A stretch of 64,000 nt of DNA from Diaporthe sp. PMI_573 (lineage: Eukaryota; Ascomycota; Sordariomycetes; Diaporthales; Diaporthaceae), in NCBI GenBank assembly GCA_021399435.1, contig JAJTUP010000023.1, positions 806,001-870,000 on the forward strand, written 5' to 3'. Under the pieces are notes generated by a model. That model did not search any database and was not told where the DNA came from. It saw only the letters and a list, made by a program, of their open reading frames with translations. Shown here one piece after another: positions 1 to 10,570 of this stretch; the stretch's first letter is position 1; each line of letters starts with the position of its first letter. Both the position numbers and the translations under genes were made by a program.

Positions 1-1510
1 ATACTATCTTTTAGATAGCTATAAAGGTTATTAATAATATTGCTAAACTAGACAGGCTAGTACCTATACTATTCGTTTTCAGTACTTTTCCCCAAATAAA
101 CACTAATTTACCCCCTTCCTAATTAACTCTAAAGAGGGCTAAAGCTATCACTAAAGCTATAAAAGTGCTTTAAAAGGCCTTAGTAAAGTAATAGCTTAAC
201 ACCATACTTTATAGCTGTAATAAATCTAATGTTACCTACTAACTAACATTACTATTATAAAGTGATATTTAAGTATAGCAGGAAAAGAAAGGCTAGTAAG
301 GGCTATTTAAACTGCTAACCATAAAAGAGCACAACATTATAGTTAACCTGCCTAACAGCTCTATAAAATTCTGGTTAATAGCTATTTAGCTATATTATTA
401 TAAAGAGCCTGGCCTAGGGCTAGAACCTATAGATGACGCTGTTAATAGCTATACTATATACCTAGTAGCTGCCCTAGGTAGTATAATTACGCCCCTAGGA
501 GGTACTCTAGAAAGCCATCCTGTAAAAGGTAATACAATTTATATTTAAGGCAATACTCCTATGGTACCCTGCTGCTGCAGCTGCCTATAATGCCTTACTG
601 CTAGCCTATATACTATAATGTTATAAAAAGAAGAGAATGACTTTAAGTTAGTAACAAAGCTATAATTAAATAATATTATTATAACACCTAGCGCCCTATT
701 TAAAAAATCTAATGCTTTTAAGATAGATAATCTAGTAATATGTAATGTCTTTAACTTTAAGTATTTTAACTTTATTACTTATAGGGTTATTTAGCTATTT
801 AAGTTCTATATAGTATATAAAGTTAAGAATAAGAGTACTAAACTATATAAAAAGTTATGCCTTGTAGTTTAAAGATATAATAATATAAATAAAAAAAATA
901 TTCTTACCTAATTACTAATAATTTAACAAGTTAGCCAATAGCTAATTATAGTGCTTACCCTGTCCCTATTATAGAGAGAAATAGTAGTTAAACTTTATAA
1001 TATTATCTAAACATATCCTTAGTTAAAATTAAGGCTATTCCAGCTAATTCTAGCTTAATTATTTACTAAGCTAAGGCTATAATACCCTTTAGATATAATT
1101 ATAAGGGTAATAAAACCCTTATATAATATTACTAAGATAGGTATATACTAATAAATAACGTACTATTATTATTATTATAAATAGTTAAAGATAAGAATAT
1201 TAACTTTTAACTTATACCTTTTTATTATAGAAGGCCTAGTAAAATCATTTAGGCTAGTAGGTATATAAACTAATAATACTCTTGTTTTTAAAACCCTAGC
1301 ATTTTTAGCTAGAAAAGAAAAGAAGATCTAAAAGGCTAAGATTATCTATAAGCTAAAAACAACCCTTATACCTACTAGCCCTATTAACTATAATAGTACC
1401 CGGCTATTACTTTACAAGAATAGATCTCTTAATGTTAACTAAAAAGGCTAGATAAAAAAGATTACGATAATTAACTAGAAGTTACCTAACCAGGTATAAT
1501 ACTTCTAAAG
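1..1510 (+). mobile_element. RIP-degraded Ty1/copia pol, reverse transcriptase part
   Basis: This is very AT-rich DNA full of TAG/TAA codons, as expected after repeat-induced C-to-T mutation. Reading through the stops on the + strand, about 760-1180 gives a copia reverse-transcriptase pattern: a segment like LTQ-x4-QxVSQ, then the RT finger region, then VIKPLY, close to the KVVKPLYGxPEAG block of fungal copia elements. Around 1330-1490 a segment like AKxxYKLxTTLIPTSPINYN matches the region between RT and RNase H. No open frame survives. The first 700 bp probably hold gag/integrase remnants, but I could not align them. The element runs off the left edge of the window. Confidence 0.75.
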
Positions 1511-2130
1511 GTTGGTGGATCGAATGGGAGTCAGGTAGTAGTAGGGTGTACTGAGGTCTTGTTGGGACGATTGAGAATGGTTTGGACAACTTTGCATTGA
1601 ATTTGAGTGGGCTTCTGTCAGCCCTCCTCACAGTCCCTCCGACATCGTCTCAACCCTGGGCACGCTGTGGTTGGCTCTGGTGTGCAGATAGGGAGGCTGG
1701 AAAATTCGGCCCTCGGACCCACTATCTTTGGCTTTAAATAACTAGCCAACCCTAACCCTGACAGTAACCAAACTAAATATAGATAAACTTCAGAAATCAG
1801 GCTATCTAATAAACTAGGTTACATGCTTTTTGGGTAAGAAATAAGGGGAATGTAGAGGTTCGAAGTTAGGGTCTTACAATAGCCTAAAAAATCGACTCAC
1901 GGCCACCAAACTCATCTGCCGGCGTGCACGCCACATAGGCACTTAGCCGAAAAAGTGCCAAGTCTAGGGTAACTCCCTACGTGAAGTCTAGGGTAACCCC
2001 TTACGTGCAGCGCCCACACAAGCGTTTCTGTTTAATAATACTACTTTAAACAAAGGGCCTATAGGGTATATATAGCCTCTATCTACTAACTAGAAGCTAC
2101 GTTTAACCTCTCTGTTACCGCTTAAGCCTA
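1511..2130. other. less mutated insertion inside the copia element
   Basis: Base composition changes abruptly here to normal GC with few RIP signs, and the copia frame is interrupted between the RT-proximal and RNase H blocks. The block contains a candidate LTR-like start (TGTTGG at 1559) and a direct duplication of 'AGTCTAGGGTAAC' near 1961 and 1987. A TATA-like 'TATATATAG' lies near 2070. Boundaries are approximate and no coding frame is visible. It may be a solo LTR or short element that inserted after, or escaped, RIP. Confidence 0.4.
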
Positions 2131-2775
2131 ATTACCTATAGACGAGAATTATACTAAGCTAAATAAGCGACTTAGGTAGTAAATTAATAACCTTGCTTAT
2201 AGGCTTAGATACATATCCTTTAACCTAACTATTGCCAAGCTAATTATCTTTATCAATAGATTGTTTATTAATAACTAAAATCTAAGCTTATAAATTAGCT
2301 TTATACTTATATTAGCTACTAAGGAGCTAAACAATAATAGTACCTAGTAGAAAATACATGGTAATATCTTATACTAGTTCTTGATAAAGTATAAAAGGGT
2401 GACCTAAAGTATACTAGCGTTAGAGATATACGGCATAGCTAGTAGTTTTAATAGTACTGCTATAGTATCTACTATATTTTACCTTATTACCAACTAACTA
2501 GAGCTTTCTCAGGTACCTCTTGTTATCTCTATTGACTCATACTTGCTATATGAGTGCCTGGTTAAGCTTAGAACCACTAAAGAGAAGAGGCTAATGGTAG
2601 ATATTCTCGCCTTCCGCTAGTTGTATGAGAGGAGGGAGATTAGCGAGATCCGGTAGATCTACGGTAATGATAACCCGGTAGACGCCCTGATAAAGTTATC
2701 ACTAAATAAGGCGCTAGAATACTTTATGTTAACAAATAAGCTAACGGTATGTATAGAAGGATTTGTAGACTGCCT
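2131..2775 (+). mobile_element. RIP-degraded Ty1/copia pol, RNase H C-terminus
   Basis: Reading through stops on the + strand gives the end of a fungal copia polyprotein. A segment like KRVTRSVLASEIYG lies near 2390-2450. It is followed by a block like SIDSYLLYECLVKL-TTKEKRLM (2530-2605), a block like ERREISEIRxIYGNDNPxDALxK (2625-2700) and NKALEYFMLTNKLTVxIEG (2704-2765). The order and direction match the RT fragment on the left, so this is one element split by the 1511-2130 insertion. It cannot be expressed because of many stops. Confidence 0.8.
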
Positions 2776-2823
2776 TTACTTGGCCGGCAGGGACAGCTAA
2801 TAGGAGGGCGCCTATAGGATTGT

Positions 2824-2960
2824 TGGGGCATACCGGAAGGGCCCAATGATTATTTAAGTATTTGGGGCTTTGTAGGCTTTTTAGCTGGTTATGGCGTTCT
2901 TTTAGACATGCTTCTTTTTAAACGTTTAAAAGACTGCTAGTACGGGTTTGGTGACTGTTG
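2824..2960 (+). repeat. candidate 3' LTR start of the copia element
   Basis: TGTTGGGGCATACCGGAAGG begins about 50 bp after the pol frame ends. It starts with the TG dinucleotide expected of an LTR. No matching 5' LTR is in the window and I could not fix the right boundary or a target-site duplication. Confidence 0.35.
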
Positions 2961-3498
2961 AAGGGACCACATGCCCGGCCCGGCTGTGGCCAATCAGAAG
3001 GGCCGGTCTGGCTTAGTCAGCAGCGGGCTGGCCACTACACTAAGTGCTTTGGCGCCTATGATGGCGATAGCTTCTTTCTTCCTTCTGTAGCAAGAATCGA
3101 ACCCGTACCCAGACACGTACGGTGGTTCCTTTTGCTCGCCCCTATTTACACGTGCAAAGACCCCCTGACCTAAGGCATCAGGGCCGTACCAACAGAATCA
3201 ATATTTCAAGAATGGGTAAGAAGCTCATGTTGGCACTTGCAACGATTCAAATTCTGACGTACAGATCAGCGAGTTACCCTCCGAGATGCAGGAATTTGAA
3301 GATAGTATGTGCGTGGATTCTCATGAGGCGGCCTGGGATTTAAGCACGAACGGCACATCAAGTTTCGGTGGAGGCGAGCTCATGCAGGATCCCACTCTTT
3401 GAGGGGAAAGGCTGATTTAGGGCGGAGGGAGCAAATCATTGGAGACTGCCACTGTGATTCAAATTATTCAGTTTCATTCTCATCAATATTCGTAGCTT
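2961..3498. other. non-coding gap
   Basis: Moderate GC. Short open frames here have no recognisable protein pattern. I see only the transition from the transposon to the P450 pseudogene. Confidence 0.4.
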
Positions 3499-5332
3499 TT
3501 ACAAAGACCGCAGTCTCGCGTATGGCGTGTCTGACTCCCTTATCATCTTCTCTGTGCAGCTTGTTGTGCGGAGCTCCTCGGGCAGAGGCAGGAATTCGAA
3601 GTTGAGAGTAAGAAGTATAACGACGATGCGAAATTCCATCCTCGCTAGTTTGACTCCTGCAGAGACATAACATTGATTAGACCGAGACTTTGTAAATAAA
3701 TACAGGAAGAGGGCAAAGGCCAAGGGGATCGTTCAAGATAACACAAGAAAGCACCACTCACCAAGGCATCCCCTGTAGCCGCCTCTGAACGCGAGAGATG
3801 GGATTGCATTCCAGTTAAATGATGCTTTCCCTGTTGCATCCGTAAATAGCCCATCTTCTAGGCTCAAATGACTCTATGTCTTGCTTAGCTTCGGATCCTC
3901 CTTTGTGCCCTTTAGAGGTAGCACTGTGCTTGAACTCGTCTGTGGTTGCGTGTAGGCGGTTGGAATGCAGAGTCATGAAGACTTCGGCACCCTTAGGTAC
4001 CTTGCAGCCAAGTATCTCGGTGTCCACTAGAGCCTGGCGGAGTTGTGCCTTGGCCACGCCCGCGAGGCGGAAAGTCTCCTCACATGCACCATCGAGGTAA
4101 GGGATGTCAGCCAGGACGATCTCCTCGGCTGACGGCATAGAGAGGCCGGGGAATGCAGTCTTGAGGGTAGCTCGTAGCTCGCTCTGAACGGCAGGGTTGG
4201 CTTCCATGTACTTGACAAACCAGGCGAGAGCGTTGGCAGTCGTGTCGTGGCCCTGGAATCCAAGTCAGCCGAGGCTCGAGAAGTTTTTGGAAGGACAGAC
4301 AAACCGCAACAAGCATTACAAACAGCATATCTATCAAACTCGCGTCCTAAGTTAGGTCCGTAATCTCGCTCTTACCAGCTTTCCTGGCCACCAGAATCTG
4401 CCGTCAAAACACGAGATCCACCATACAAGTATCAAAGTCATCGCGCTCCAATTTGCCAAGCTCAAAATCCTCAAAGCATTCGACCGCCTTCCGCAGGGAA
4501 CGCCCAACCTCGGCATTGACGACTTTCCTGCACTTACGGTAGCGAAGGGTCCAAGTCACGAAGATCTGGCCCACTTGGGCAAAGGACTCGCAAAGCTTCG
4601 TGTAATAGCGCCACTAATATACTCGACCTCCTTTCTAATAAAGGCGCCGCGCAACTAGCCTTCTGGCAGTGCCAGACCGGCAATTTGGTTCTACAGCTTC
4701 CTGATCTCAAATGTCGTAACACCTGGCTCCTCACCAACAGCAGCAATCCAAACAGCATCTAGTGCGGTATTCTTAAAATCATCCAAAATCCGGAGGGACT
4801 GGTCAGGCGCCACAAATGCCCTAAGGCGCCACAGTTCGATAAGTTCCATTGCGGAGCTGTAAATATTTGGGACTGCAGTTCTCAGGAGGAAGTCCCTCTT
4901 CATCGTGTCGGCCCACAAACGCTTGAGTTCCCTTAGCTCCGGTGTGGTGTACTGGGCGAGGGTCGAGTTGGGAAACATTGGACCGAACAGGTCGACGGCC
5001 ATGGGTGCCTTGTCAAACTCCTTAGCCCTGCGGAGGAGTATGTCCTGTATCTCGTAAAGATCCCCGAGGATGATCATAGGCTTGCGGATGCCAGGGAAAA
5101 GCATCTGGGCGATTGGTACTCCCAGCTTCTTGGTCGTAACGGCAAACAGTGACTCGGAGAACTCCTTTGTAGCTCCAATCACGGGGATCAGGTCTGGAAT
5201 GTCGCCAGTAAGGCGGGTAGCAGAGTGTAGGTTGTACGGAATTCCTGGATACGGCTTAGGGTAGAGTTTCGGCTTGAACCACAGGGCTAGGACGACGGCA
5301 ACAGCTAGGGCGGATAGGGCATACTACATCAT
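3499..5332 (-). pseudogene. cytochrome P450 monooxygenase pseudogene
   Basis: On the minus strand all P450 landmarks appear in order. There is an N-terminal membrane anchor (LSALAVAVVLALW), then the I-helix GHDTT motif (about 4220-4245), the K-helix ExxR in EETFRLAG, a FEPRRW segment, and the heme loop FRGGYRGCLG (about 3775-3805). A splice site inside the heme loop joins it to a tail like VKLARMEFRIVVILLTLNFEF. The gene is dead. There are in-frame stops at 5324-5326 (codon 3), 4691-4693, 4655-4657, 4404-4406 and 4347-4349, a frameshift near 4575 and another near 3840. Four stops are TAG and one is TGA, explicable by C-to-T or G-to-A changes at CAG, TGG or CGA. RIP leaking from the adjacent copia element is the likely cause. 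The CYP family and substrate cannot be assigned. Confidence 0.85.
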
Positions 5333-6211
5333 GATGGAGTCTATCGTGATGTGAGCCTCCGTGGTTGAGTGCTGCGTCTCTTGAACCTGTCAGGTAAGTT
5401 GTGCCGAAGGAAGGAGGAGGAAAGGGACGCCCGACCGGAGCTTGAGTTGAGGCGGCATAGTTTGTGGGTGACTGGGCTGTGTTACAAGGAGGGAAGGTGT
5501 CGTTGAAAGAAGGTTTTGGCATGGTATCAGATCACGTTGCGAATTTAGACTATCTTGTTTAGTAATCGGTGGCTGTCATTGAACCTCACAGCTGTATTCA
5601 AGGTTGAAGTGGAGGATTCTACTAATAAAATGTATGGGCAGCATACCCCTACTAACAGACCATCCCTAAAGAGATATCCCTGCTCTATATTCAGGGGATT
5701 TTCAAGGATCCAACGGATCTTGTGATAAATATGCAAGTTGCAAATGTTCTTACAGACCAGCGTGTAGAGAGCTAAATAATGAGACAGTCTTTTCTTCCGG
5801 TTTGGTAACGTGGAATTAGCAAGCCAAGATGCTAGTGGCAGAGCCACCAAAAAAAGTGGTCTTTGCTTCAGCAACAGGCGACCAGTCTGGAACCAGCCTC
5901 TTTTCTTCGGATCATTGTAGCCTGGGTCTTTAGTTTTTTTAGGCGTGCTCGTAAGTATACTTTCTCATCAACCCCTTCCAGGATGTGGATCGAGTCTAAA
6001 TACCACCACGACAAATCCTATGTAAGAAACAGTAAGACTGCTAAGGCGCGAATAGTCTTGGTACCCACATTTGGCAGGTGCTGGGCCTTGAACGTCTTAC
6101 GACACGGGAGGAGGATTTAGTGCCCCGCAGCTTACTACACAGGAATGAGAAGAAACAGAATTTCGCAGTTGGTAAATCTAATCTTCAGCACATCAACTTG
6201 TTCATGTTGCG
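5333..6211. other. intergenic, no gene seen
   Basis: This lies between the diverging P450 remnant and the esterase. Open frames of up to 109 codons on either strand lack any domain pattern. It should contain the esterase promoter. Confidence 0.4.
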
Positions 6212-7384
6212 ATGTTGCCTCTGGTAGTCGGTACTATTCTGAACGTGGCGACTGGGGCCACCGCCATGGCAGACCGAGTCTACTTCCCGGAACCATCCGG
6301 CAACTACTATGTTGGAAAGACGCAACATGTCTTCAATCTAACAAGCCCAGGTTTTCCAGTGACGCCTGATGGTTGCAACGACACAGACGCATACATCGTG
6401 GTGACAATCCTGTTTCCGACCGAACAAGAACCCACGCCGGAGACATCATCCAAGTACATGGACTACGAGCTCGCTCGGCTGATCGAAGAAGGCTGGGACA
6501 TACCCACAGGCGAGCTCCAGAGGCTATGGACCACCGTGCAATGGCAGCCGCCCGTGCTAACCAGCCCACGCGAGGAGCTCAAACTCCCGACCCTCCTTTT
6601 CTCCCCTGGCGCCGGCATGCCCTGCTCTTCGAGCACCTTGGTGACAGCCGACATGGTCTCACACGGGTACACGGTAATCTGCATCGACCATCCCGGAGAA
6701 GCGCCGTACCTACAGATCCCATACACCAACGGCAACGCTGGCGTGTACGGGCTCGCAATCGACTACGACTGGGCGGACGAGCAGGTCCTGCGCGGCGTGA
6801 ACGACCGGCGCAAGAAAGGCGTCGACGCCCTGCTGGAGCTGTACCCAGCGCTGGTGGATGACTTTAGCGCGCCGTTCAACACGAGCAGCTACCTGCACTT
6901 CGGGTTCTCCATGGGCGGCAGCCTGGGCTCGGATATCGTGAGTAGACACGACGCCGTCCTTGCGGGCGTCAACTACGACGGCATGTTCATCGACTCGTAC
7001 TTCAGTAACAGCACGGTGGACGTGCGGAAGCCATTCCTCATGTTCCGCGACGACCAGGGGCGGGAGGCTACTGACCCGACGTGGGACTGGTTTCAGGGTA
7101 ACCAGACCGGTTGGTGGAGGCACCTCAAGGTGTTGGGATCACATCACCTCGACTTCTCGGACGTGGGCTTGTGGTTCGAATTATTGGGCGTGAACGACAC
7201 TGGGCCATCGACAGGGACAATTGAGCCGTTACGCATGCGGGAGGTGATGAATACCTTCACGATGGACTTCTTTGAGCGGGTATTGAGGGGTGACTTGAAT
7301 GAAAGCCCGCTACTAAATGGTCCACTGCCGTCGAAACAATGGCCAGAGGTATTGTTATGGAACAGCAATCCCGCTACTGCTTAA
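6212..7384 (+). CDS. secreted PAF acetylhydrolase-like serine esterase
   Basis: A single-exon 390-aa alpha/beta hydrolase resembling the platelet-activating-factor acetylhydrolase (Lp-PLA2) family. Residues 1-18 form a short hydrophobic signal peptide ending in GATA. The nucleophile elbow is GFSMG with Ser233, the acid is probably Asp256 (NYDGMF), and the base is His311 or His312 in GSHHLDFSD, as in Lp-PLA2. An oxyanion-region motif LLFSPGAG lies at about 128-135. Several NxS/T sites (NLTS, NTSS, NSTV, NQTG) fit secretion. Family knowledge suggests hydrolysis of short acyl or oxidised phospholipid esters; the real substrate is unknown. The frame is intact and GC-rich, unlike the dead P450 beside it. 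An alternative start at Met19 would remove the signal peptide. Confidence 0.85.
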   Translation: MLPLVVGTILNVATGATAMADRVYFPEPSGNYYVGKTQHVFNLTSPGFPVTPDGCNDTDAYIVVTILFPTEQEPTPETSSKYMDYELARLIEEGWDIPTGELQRLWTTVQWQPPVLTSPREELKLPTLLFSPGAGMPCSSSTLVTADMVSHGYTVICIDHPGEAPYLQIPYTNGNAGVYGLAIDYDWADEQVLRGVNDRRKKGVDALLELYPALVDDFSAPFNTSSYLHFGFSMGGSLGSDIVSRHDAVLAGVNYDGMFIDSYFSNSTVDVRKPFLMFRDDQGREATDPTWDWFQGNQTGWWRHLKVLGSHHLDFSDVGLWFELLGVNDTGPSTGTIEPLRMREVMNTFTMDFFERVLRGDLNESPLLNGPLPSKQWPEVLLWNSNPATA

Positions 7385-7819
7385 TTAAAGTTCATCTTGA
7401 ACTCTCCCTGCGGAACCATTATTTGCCCTTTGACAGGTGGGTCTGCCGAGAGTTCGGAAGCCAGTGACGTGATTTGGTCATCTACGTAATGCCGGGAGGT
7501 CTACCCTTCATGAGTCTCTCATGCCCTGTGCTTTAGAAAGAGAATTGATTGTCTGCGAGCAGGAATTTTGGCCACATGGTACCAAGTGTCATGGTGAAGA
7601 CTAAGGTAAAACCATACTATAGCCTTTGCTTGCTGTTATTTTGGTGCGGTTCCGCTGTATTGGCACGTAACATTGGCAACTATCAACTTTCCTGGGGTTT
7701 GCAGCAATCAGATGATGTACTAATGCTGTCCACAGTTATCATATCGTACTATAAGCACTTTTGTCAATCTTTTCTTATAGCACACTGTCTGCACGTCTAT
7801 GCTGGTAAATTGGTTGAAG
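7385..7819. other. convergent 3' intergenic region
   Basis: This lies between the converging esterase and homeobox genes. A + strand open frame at 7549-7875 runs into the end of the homeobox gene and looks spurious. Confidence 0.4.
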
Positions 7820-9748
7820 TTATTCTAGCCCGAAGATCGTTTGCAAAGGGAGCGGAGAGCCAGGTGCTGCCCTAGAGCAGGGATCGCTCTGATCGCAACT
7901 CTCGTCAAAGTCAGTAGTGTTCATCGACAGCATGCAATTCATCTGCCTGAACTCAGCCAGGCACTCGGGCGTCTGCCATGACCAAGGCACGTTCAGGCCG
8001 TCTCCATGGAGGCCGTTAAGTGCGCTACCGCAAAAGTCCAACGAAATGTCGGCGGAGCTTGAGGTGGCTGCATGCTGCATGTTTTCGAAAGTGAAGGGCG
8101 CCATGATCGTGGAGTCCATAGGTGGAAGTGTATCCCATTGGCCTGCGATCGAATCCATAATCCCTAGTCCCGCAAAGGTCTGCGCTGGTGTCTCTGAAGC
8201 CAGCCCGTAGCCTGCTTTGAAGAGCCTCAACCACTCCGCGTTGTCGGCAGGAGTCTGGTTCCAAGGGTCATCGTCCCCGTACAGGATCATGCGAGCTTCC
8301 CTCCGGATTGAGTCATCTGTGACAGGCTCAAAGTTATCTATTGCAATCTTGATATAATCCCCGAGCCTAGCCGTCAAGGACTCAAACTGGGATGGCATGT
8401 TTGGTCCGCTGGTATCCGCATCGGGCGCCTGGGATGCAGCCCGTGAGGCGCTGAAGGGCTCGATATTGTTTGCTTCAGCTCCGATGAGATATGGCGGCAT
8501 AGCATTTCGGACGAGCAACGCAACAGCCGGTTCTAATCCACGGCAACCTTTCCAAGCTTTGATGAGAGCGCCCTCTCGATAATGATCCACCAAGTGGTCG
8601 TTGCGGTCAGACCACAAGTTAAACGTTTCGCCGCAGAAACCGCACCGTGATTTCAGCCTTGTGATCTTGGATTTCCAAGTATTCATCGACGGCAATACCT
8701 CGTTGACTTGGTGGGCCAAGCGAAGGTGCTGGCGGAGATGGTCTTTCCGATAGAAGACACGGGCGCTCAGGGGCTTTGCTGCGCACTCATGATACTTGTG
8801 CATCTGGATGTGTTCGTCGGATGGGTTTGGTTCATTGCACAGGGCGCAGCGTGCCACTTGTCCAGATGGGTCGCAGTATTTGGGCCCAGATGGGAGACAT
8901 GTCCATTTCTCCAGGACGAGATGAAGCGTGCCTTCGTGCCGCGTCCAGTCGTATCTCGACTTGAAGGTGTCGGTACAGAAGGTGCATTGGTAGATGCGCT
9001 TGGCATGATCGTCTTTGGTGACATTCAGGGGGTTGCGATACTTGTGGATCTTCCGACGCCTGCGTCGTCGACCTTCTTGGAGTCGGGCATCGAGGAATGA
9101 ATCGGAAGCGAAAGAGTGAGCAGAGGAATTGCTCGAGTGACTCTGATCTGAAGAGCCCAGCGAGCTGTCTGATCCAGATGGTGGGATGGTCGGGCCATAG
9201 CTCCAGCTTGCCGCCGTCGTCCAGTCATGAAGCGGACTCGAAGTGAGATCAGGCATACTATCAGCCCGTCCTAGGGCGTTAGCAATGGCAGCCAAAGAGA
9301 CCGCTTCCTCTTCTGGGGGAGTGTGCCTCCAACGGTCCAGGGGGTTCATGACACTCCATCCCTGGTTTTGACCGAGCGAGGGTTCAGGCCCTGGTACCAG
9401 CGTTGGCATCGGCGACTCGTCAGTCGGCGTCGGCAACTCCTGCAAAGGTTTGGCCCCGCCTCGCCGACGGGCGTTCACGAACCAGTATGAGATTTGTCGG
9501 ATGCTCAACCCGGTCCGTTCCTTAAGTTCTTCCTTTTCTTGGTCAGAAGGATAAGGGTGTGCCGAGTGGGCGGCGAACCACTCCTTTAAGACCTTGGTTG
9601 ACCTCCGCGCATGTCTGACGACGCTCCTCCCGGCCTTGCCCGGACTAGGCTTTTCTCCGGGGATCTGAACTGGGACGCTACTGGGTTCCATCTGATGGGA
9701 TTCTTGCGATATGCCTGGAGACAGTGCGCGACTTGTCCGTGGAGACAA
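7820..9748 (-). CDS. TALE/KN homeodomain and C2H2 zinc-finger transcription factor
   Basis: A 642-aa nuclear DNA-binding protein in one exon. Residues about 44-98 are a KN-type homeodomain: RRSTKVLKEWFxAH, then HPYPSDQEKEEL, then SIRQISYWFVNARRR. The WFVNARRR recognition helix and the HPYPSDxEK three-residue loop extension are diagnostic. C2H2-like fingers follow at about 254-276 (YQCTFCTDTF...H...H), about 301-321, a HLRQHLRLAH segment at about 336-346, and 369-389 (CGFCGETF...H..H). A basic run of Arg at 227-233 is a probable nuclear signal. The C-terminal 250 residues are low complexity and may activate transcription. The homeobox/C2H2 combination is a known fungal family. An additional upstream exon cannot be excluded, because the start is only 44 residues before the homeodomain. 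Confidence 0.88.
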   Translation of the reverse strand: MSPRTSRALSPGISQESHQMEPSSVPVQIPGEKPSPGKAGRSVVRHARRSTKVLKEWFAAHSAHPYPSDQEKEELKERTGLSIRQISYWFVNARRRGGAKPLQELPTPTDESPMPTLVPGPEPSLGQNQGWSVMNPLDRWRHTPPEEEAVSLAAIANALGRADSMPDLTSSPLHDWTTAASWSYGPTIPPSGSDSSLGSSDQSHSSNSSAHSFASDSFLDARLQEGRRRRRRKIHKYRNPLNVTKDDHAKRIYQCTFCTDTFKSRYDWTRHEGTLHLVLEKWTCLPSGPKYCDPSGQVARCALCNEPNPSDEHIQMHKYHECAAKPLSARVFYRKDHLRQHLRLAHQVNEVLPSMNTWKSKITRLKSRCGFCGETFNLWSDRNDHLVDHYREGALIKAWKGCRGLEPAVALLVRNAMPPYLIGAEANNIEPFSASRAASQAPDADTSGPNMPSQFESLTARLGDYIKIAIDNFEPVTDDSIRREARMILYGDDDPWNQTPADNAEWLRLFKAGYGLASETPAQTFAGLGIMDSIAGQWDTLPPMDSTIMAPFTFENMQHAATSSSADISLDFCGSALNGLHGDGLNVPWSWQTPECLAEFRQMNCMLSMNTTDFDESCDQSDPCSRAAPGSPLPLQTIFGLE

Positions 9749-10348
9749 CGGGCTTCCCGGCTTTCACGTTTGTGACCGGAACATTTGCGTAGAGGGGAGG
9801 GAGGATTAAAACTTGACCGATTTTCCGGGTGGGTCTCGTTCTAGATTTAGCGTGCATGACCCCGGATGCCTGGTGACGTAGAGCAAATTCTCGGAACGTC
9901 TCCAAACGCAGACCGTGCAATGGATTGACAGCTGTAGGTACAAGAGTTTGTCAAAATCATCGTATTGATCAATTGATGACTCAAACCATCGATGCTTTCA
10001 TTTTCGGCGGTGCAATATACAGTGGATAGGTCACACTGTGTCAGCAGATTGTGTGGTAGGAAAGAAGACTGGCTGCAAACAACCGAGCTGGCATCTTCGA
10101 TTTACATGGTCCACATGTGCAGTAGGAGTGATTTGACTTCTATCAAGCACACTGGATAGGCTGCTCGTTCAGAGAATCACCCATTCAAATTCTCAAAAGA
10201 CGTAGAAACTGTTTATCAAGTTCACCAGCCCCTTTCTGTTCATACGAAAAGCAATGTGCTCATGAAGAAGATCGGCGACATTCACCCAGTATTGCGATTT
10301 CAGCGTGGCCGGCGCACATGGCGAACACCCGGCTGCGGAAGATACTGT
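9749..10348. other. intergenic, upstream of the homeobox gene
   Basis: Short unrecognisable frames only. It probably carries the homeobox gene promoter and 5' leader. Confidence 0.35.
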
Positions 10349-10570
10349 TTACTTGAGCTGGCAAGTGCGCTGAGAAGCATCCTCCTGCCATGCTGACGGC
10401 ACAAATTCATCAATGTGCTTGGTGAACTCGTCTCCAGCAAGCGCCCACCCGAGGATGCCCTCAATAAGGGTCACGCTCTTGATTTCGGCCTCGCCCTTTT
10501 CAGCTAGGTAATCACCAAACCATGCAGCGGCACGGTAGCCCCGGCCCCTTGAGGTTACTGTCCAGCACAT
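10349..10570 (-). pseudogene. 3' remnant of a rhodanese-domain protein
   Basis: The 73-aa frame has the C-terminal half of a rhodanese/Cdc25-like fold as seen in small fungal rhodanese proteins. It reads SRGRGYRAAAWFGDYL, then IEGILGWALAGDEFTKHIDEF, ending shortly after SAW. The N-terminal half is absent upstream, and I see no splice acceptor or second exon. The usual active-site loop is only partly present (CWTVTSRGRG). It is probably a truncated gene; a missed distant exon is the alternative. The intact family acts in sulfur or arsenate chemistry, which I cannot claim for this fragment. Confidence 0.55.

Noticed and set aside
1745..1765. Telomere-like CCCTAACCCT near 1750
   Set aside because: Only about one and a half units in unrelated sequence; not evidence of a telomere.
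3080..3105. GAATCGAACCCGTACC resembling a tRNA T-arm on the minus strand
   Set aside because: No pairing stem or cloverleaf around it.
5545..5874. 109-codon minus-strand open frame
   Set aside because: No domain, odd composition, lies in a promoter-like gap.
7549..7875. 108-codon + strand frame
   Set aside because: Overlaps the 3' end of the homeobox gene and has no motif.
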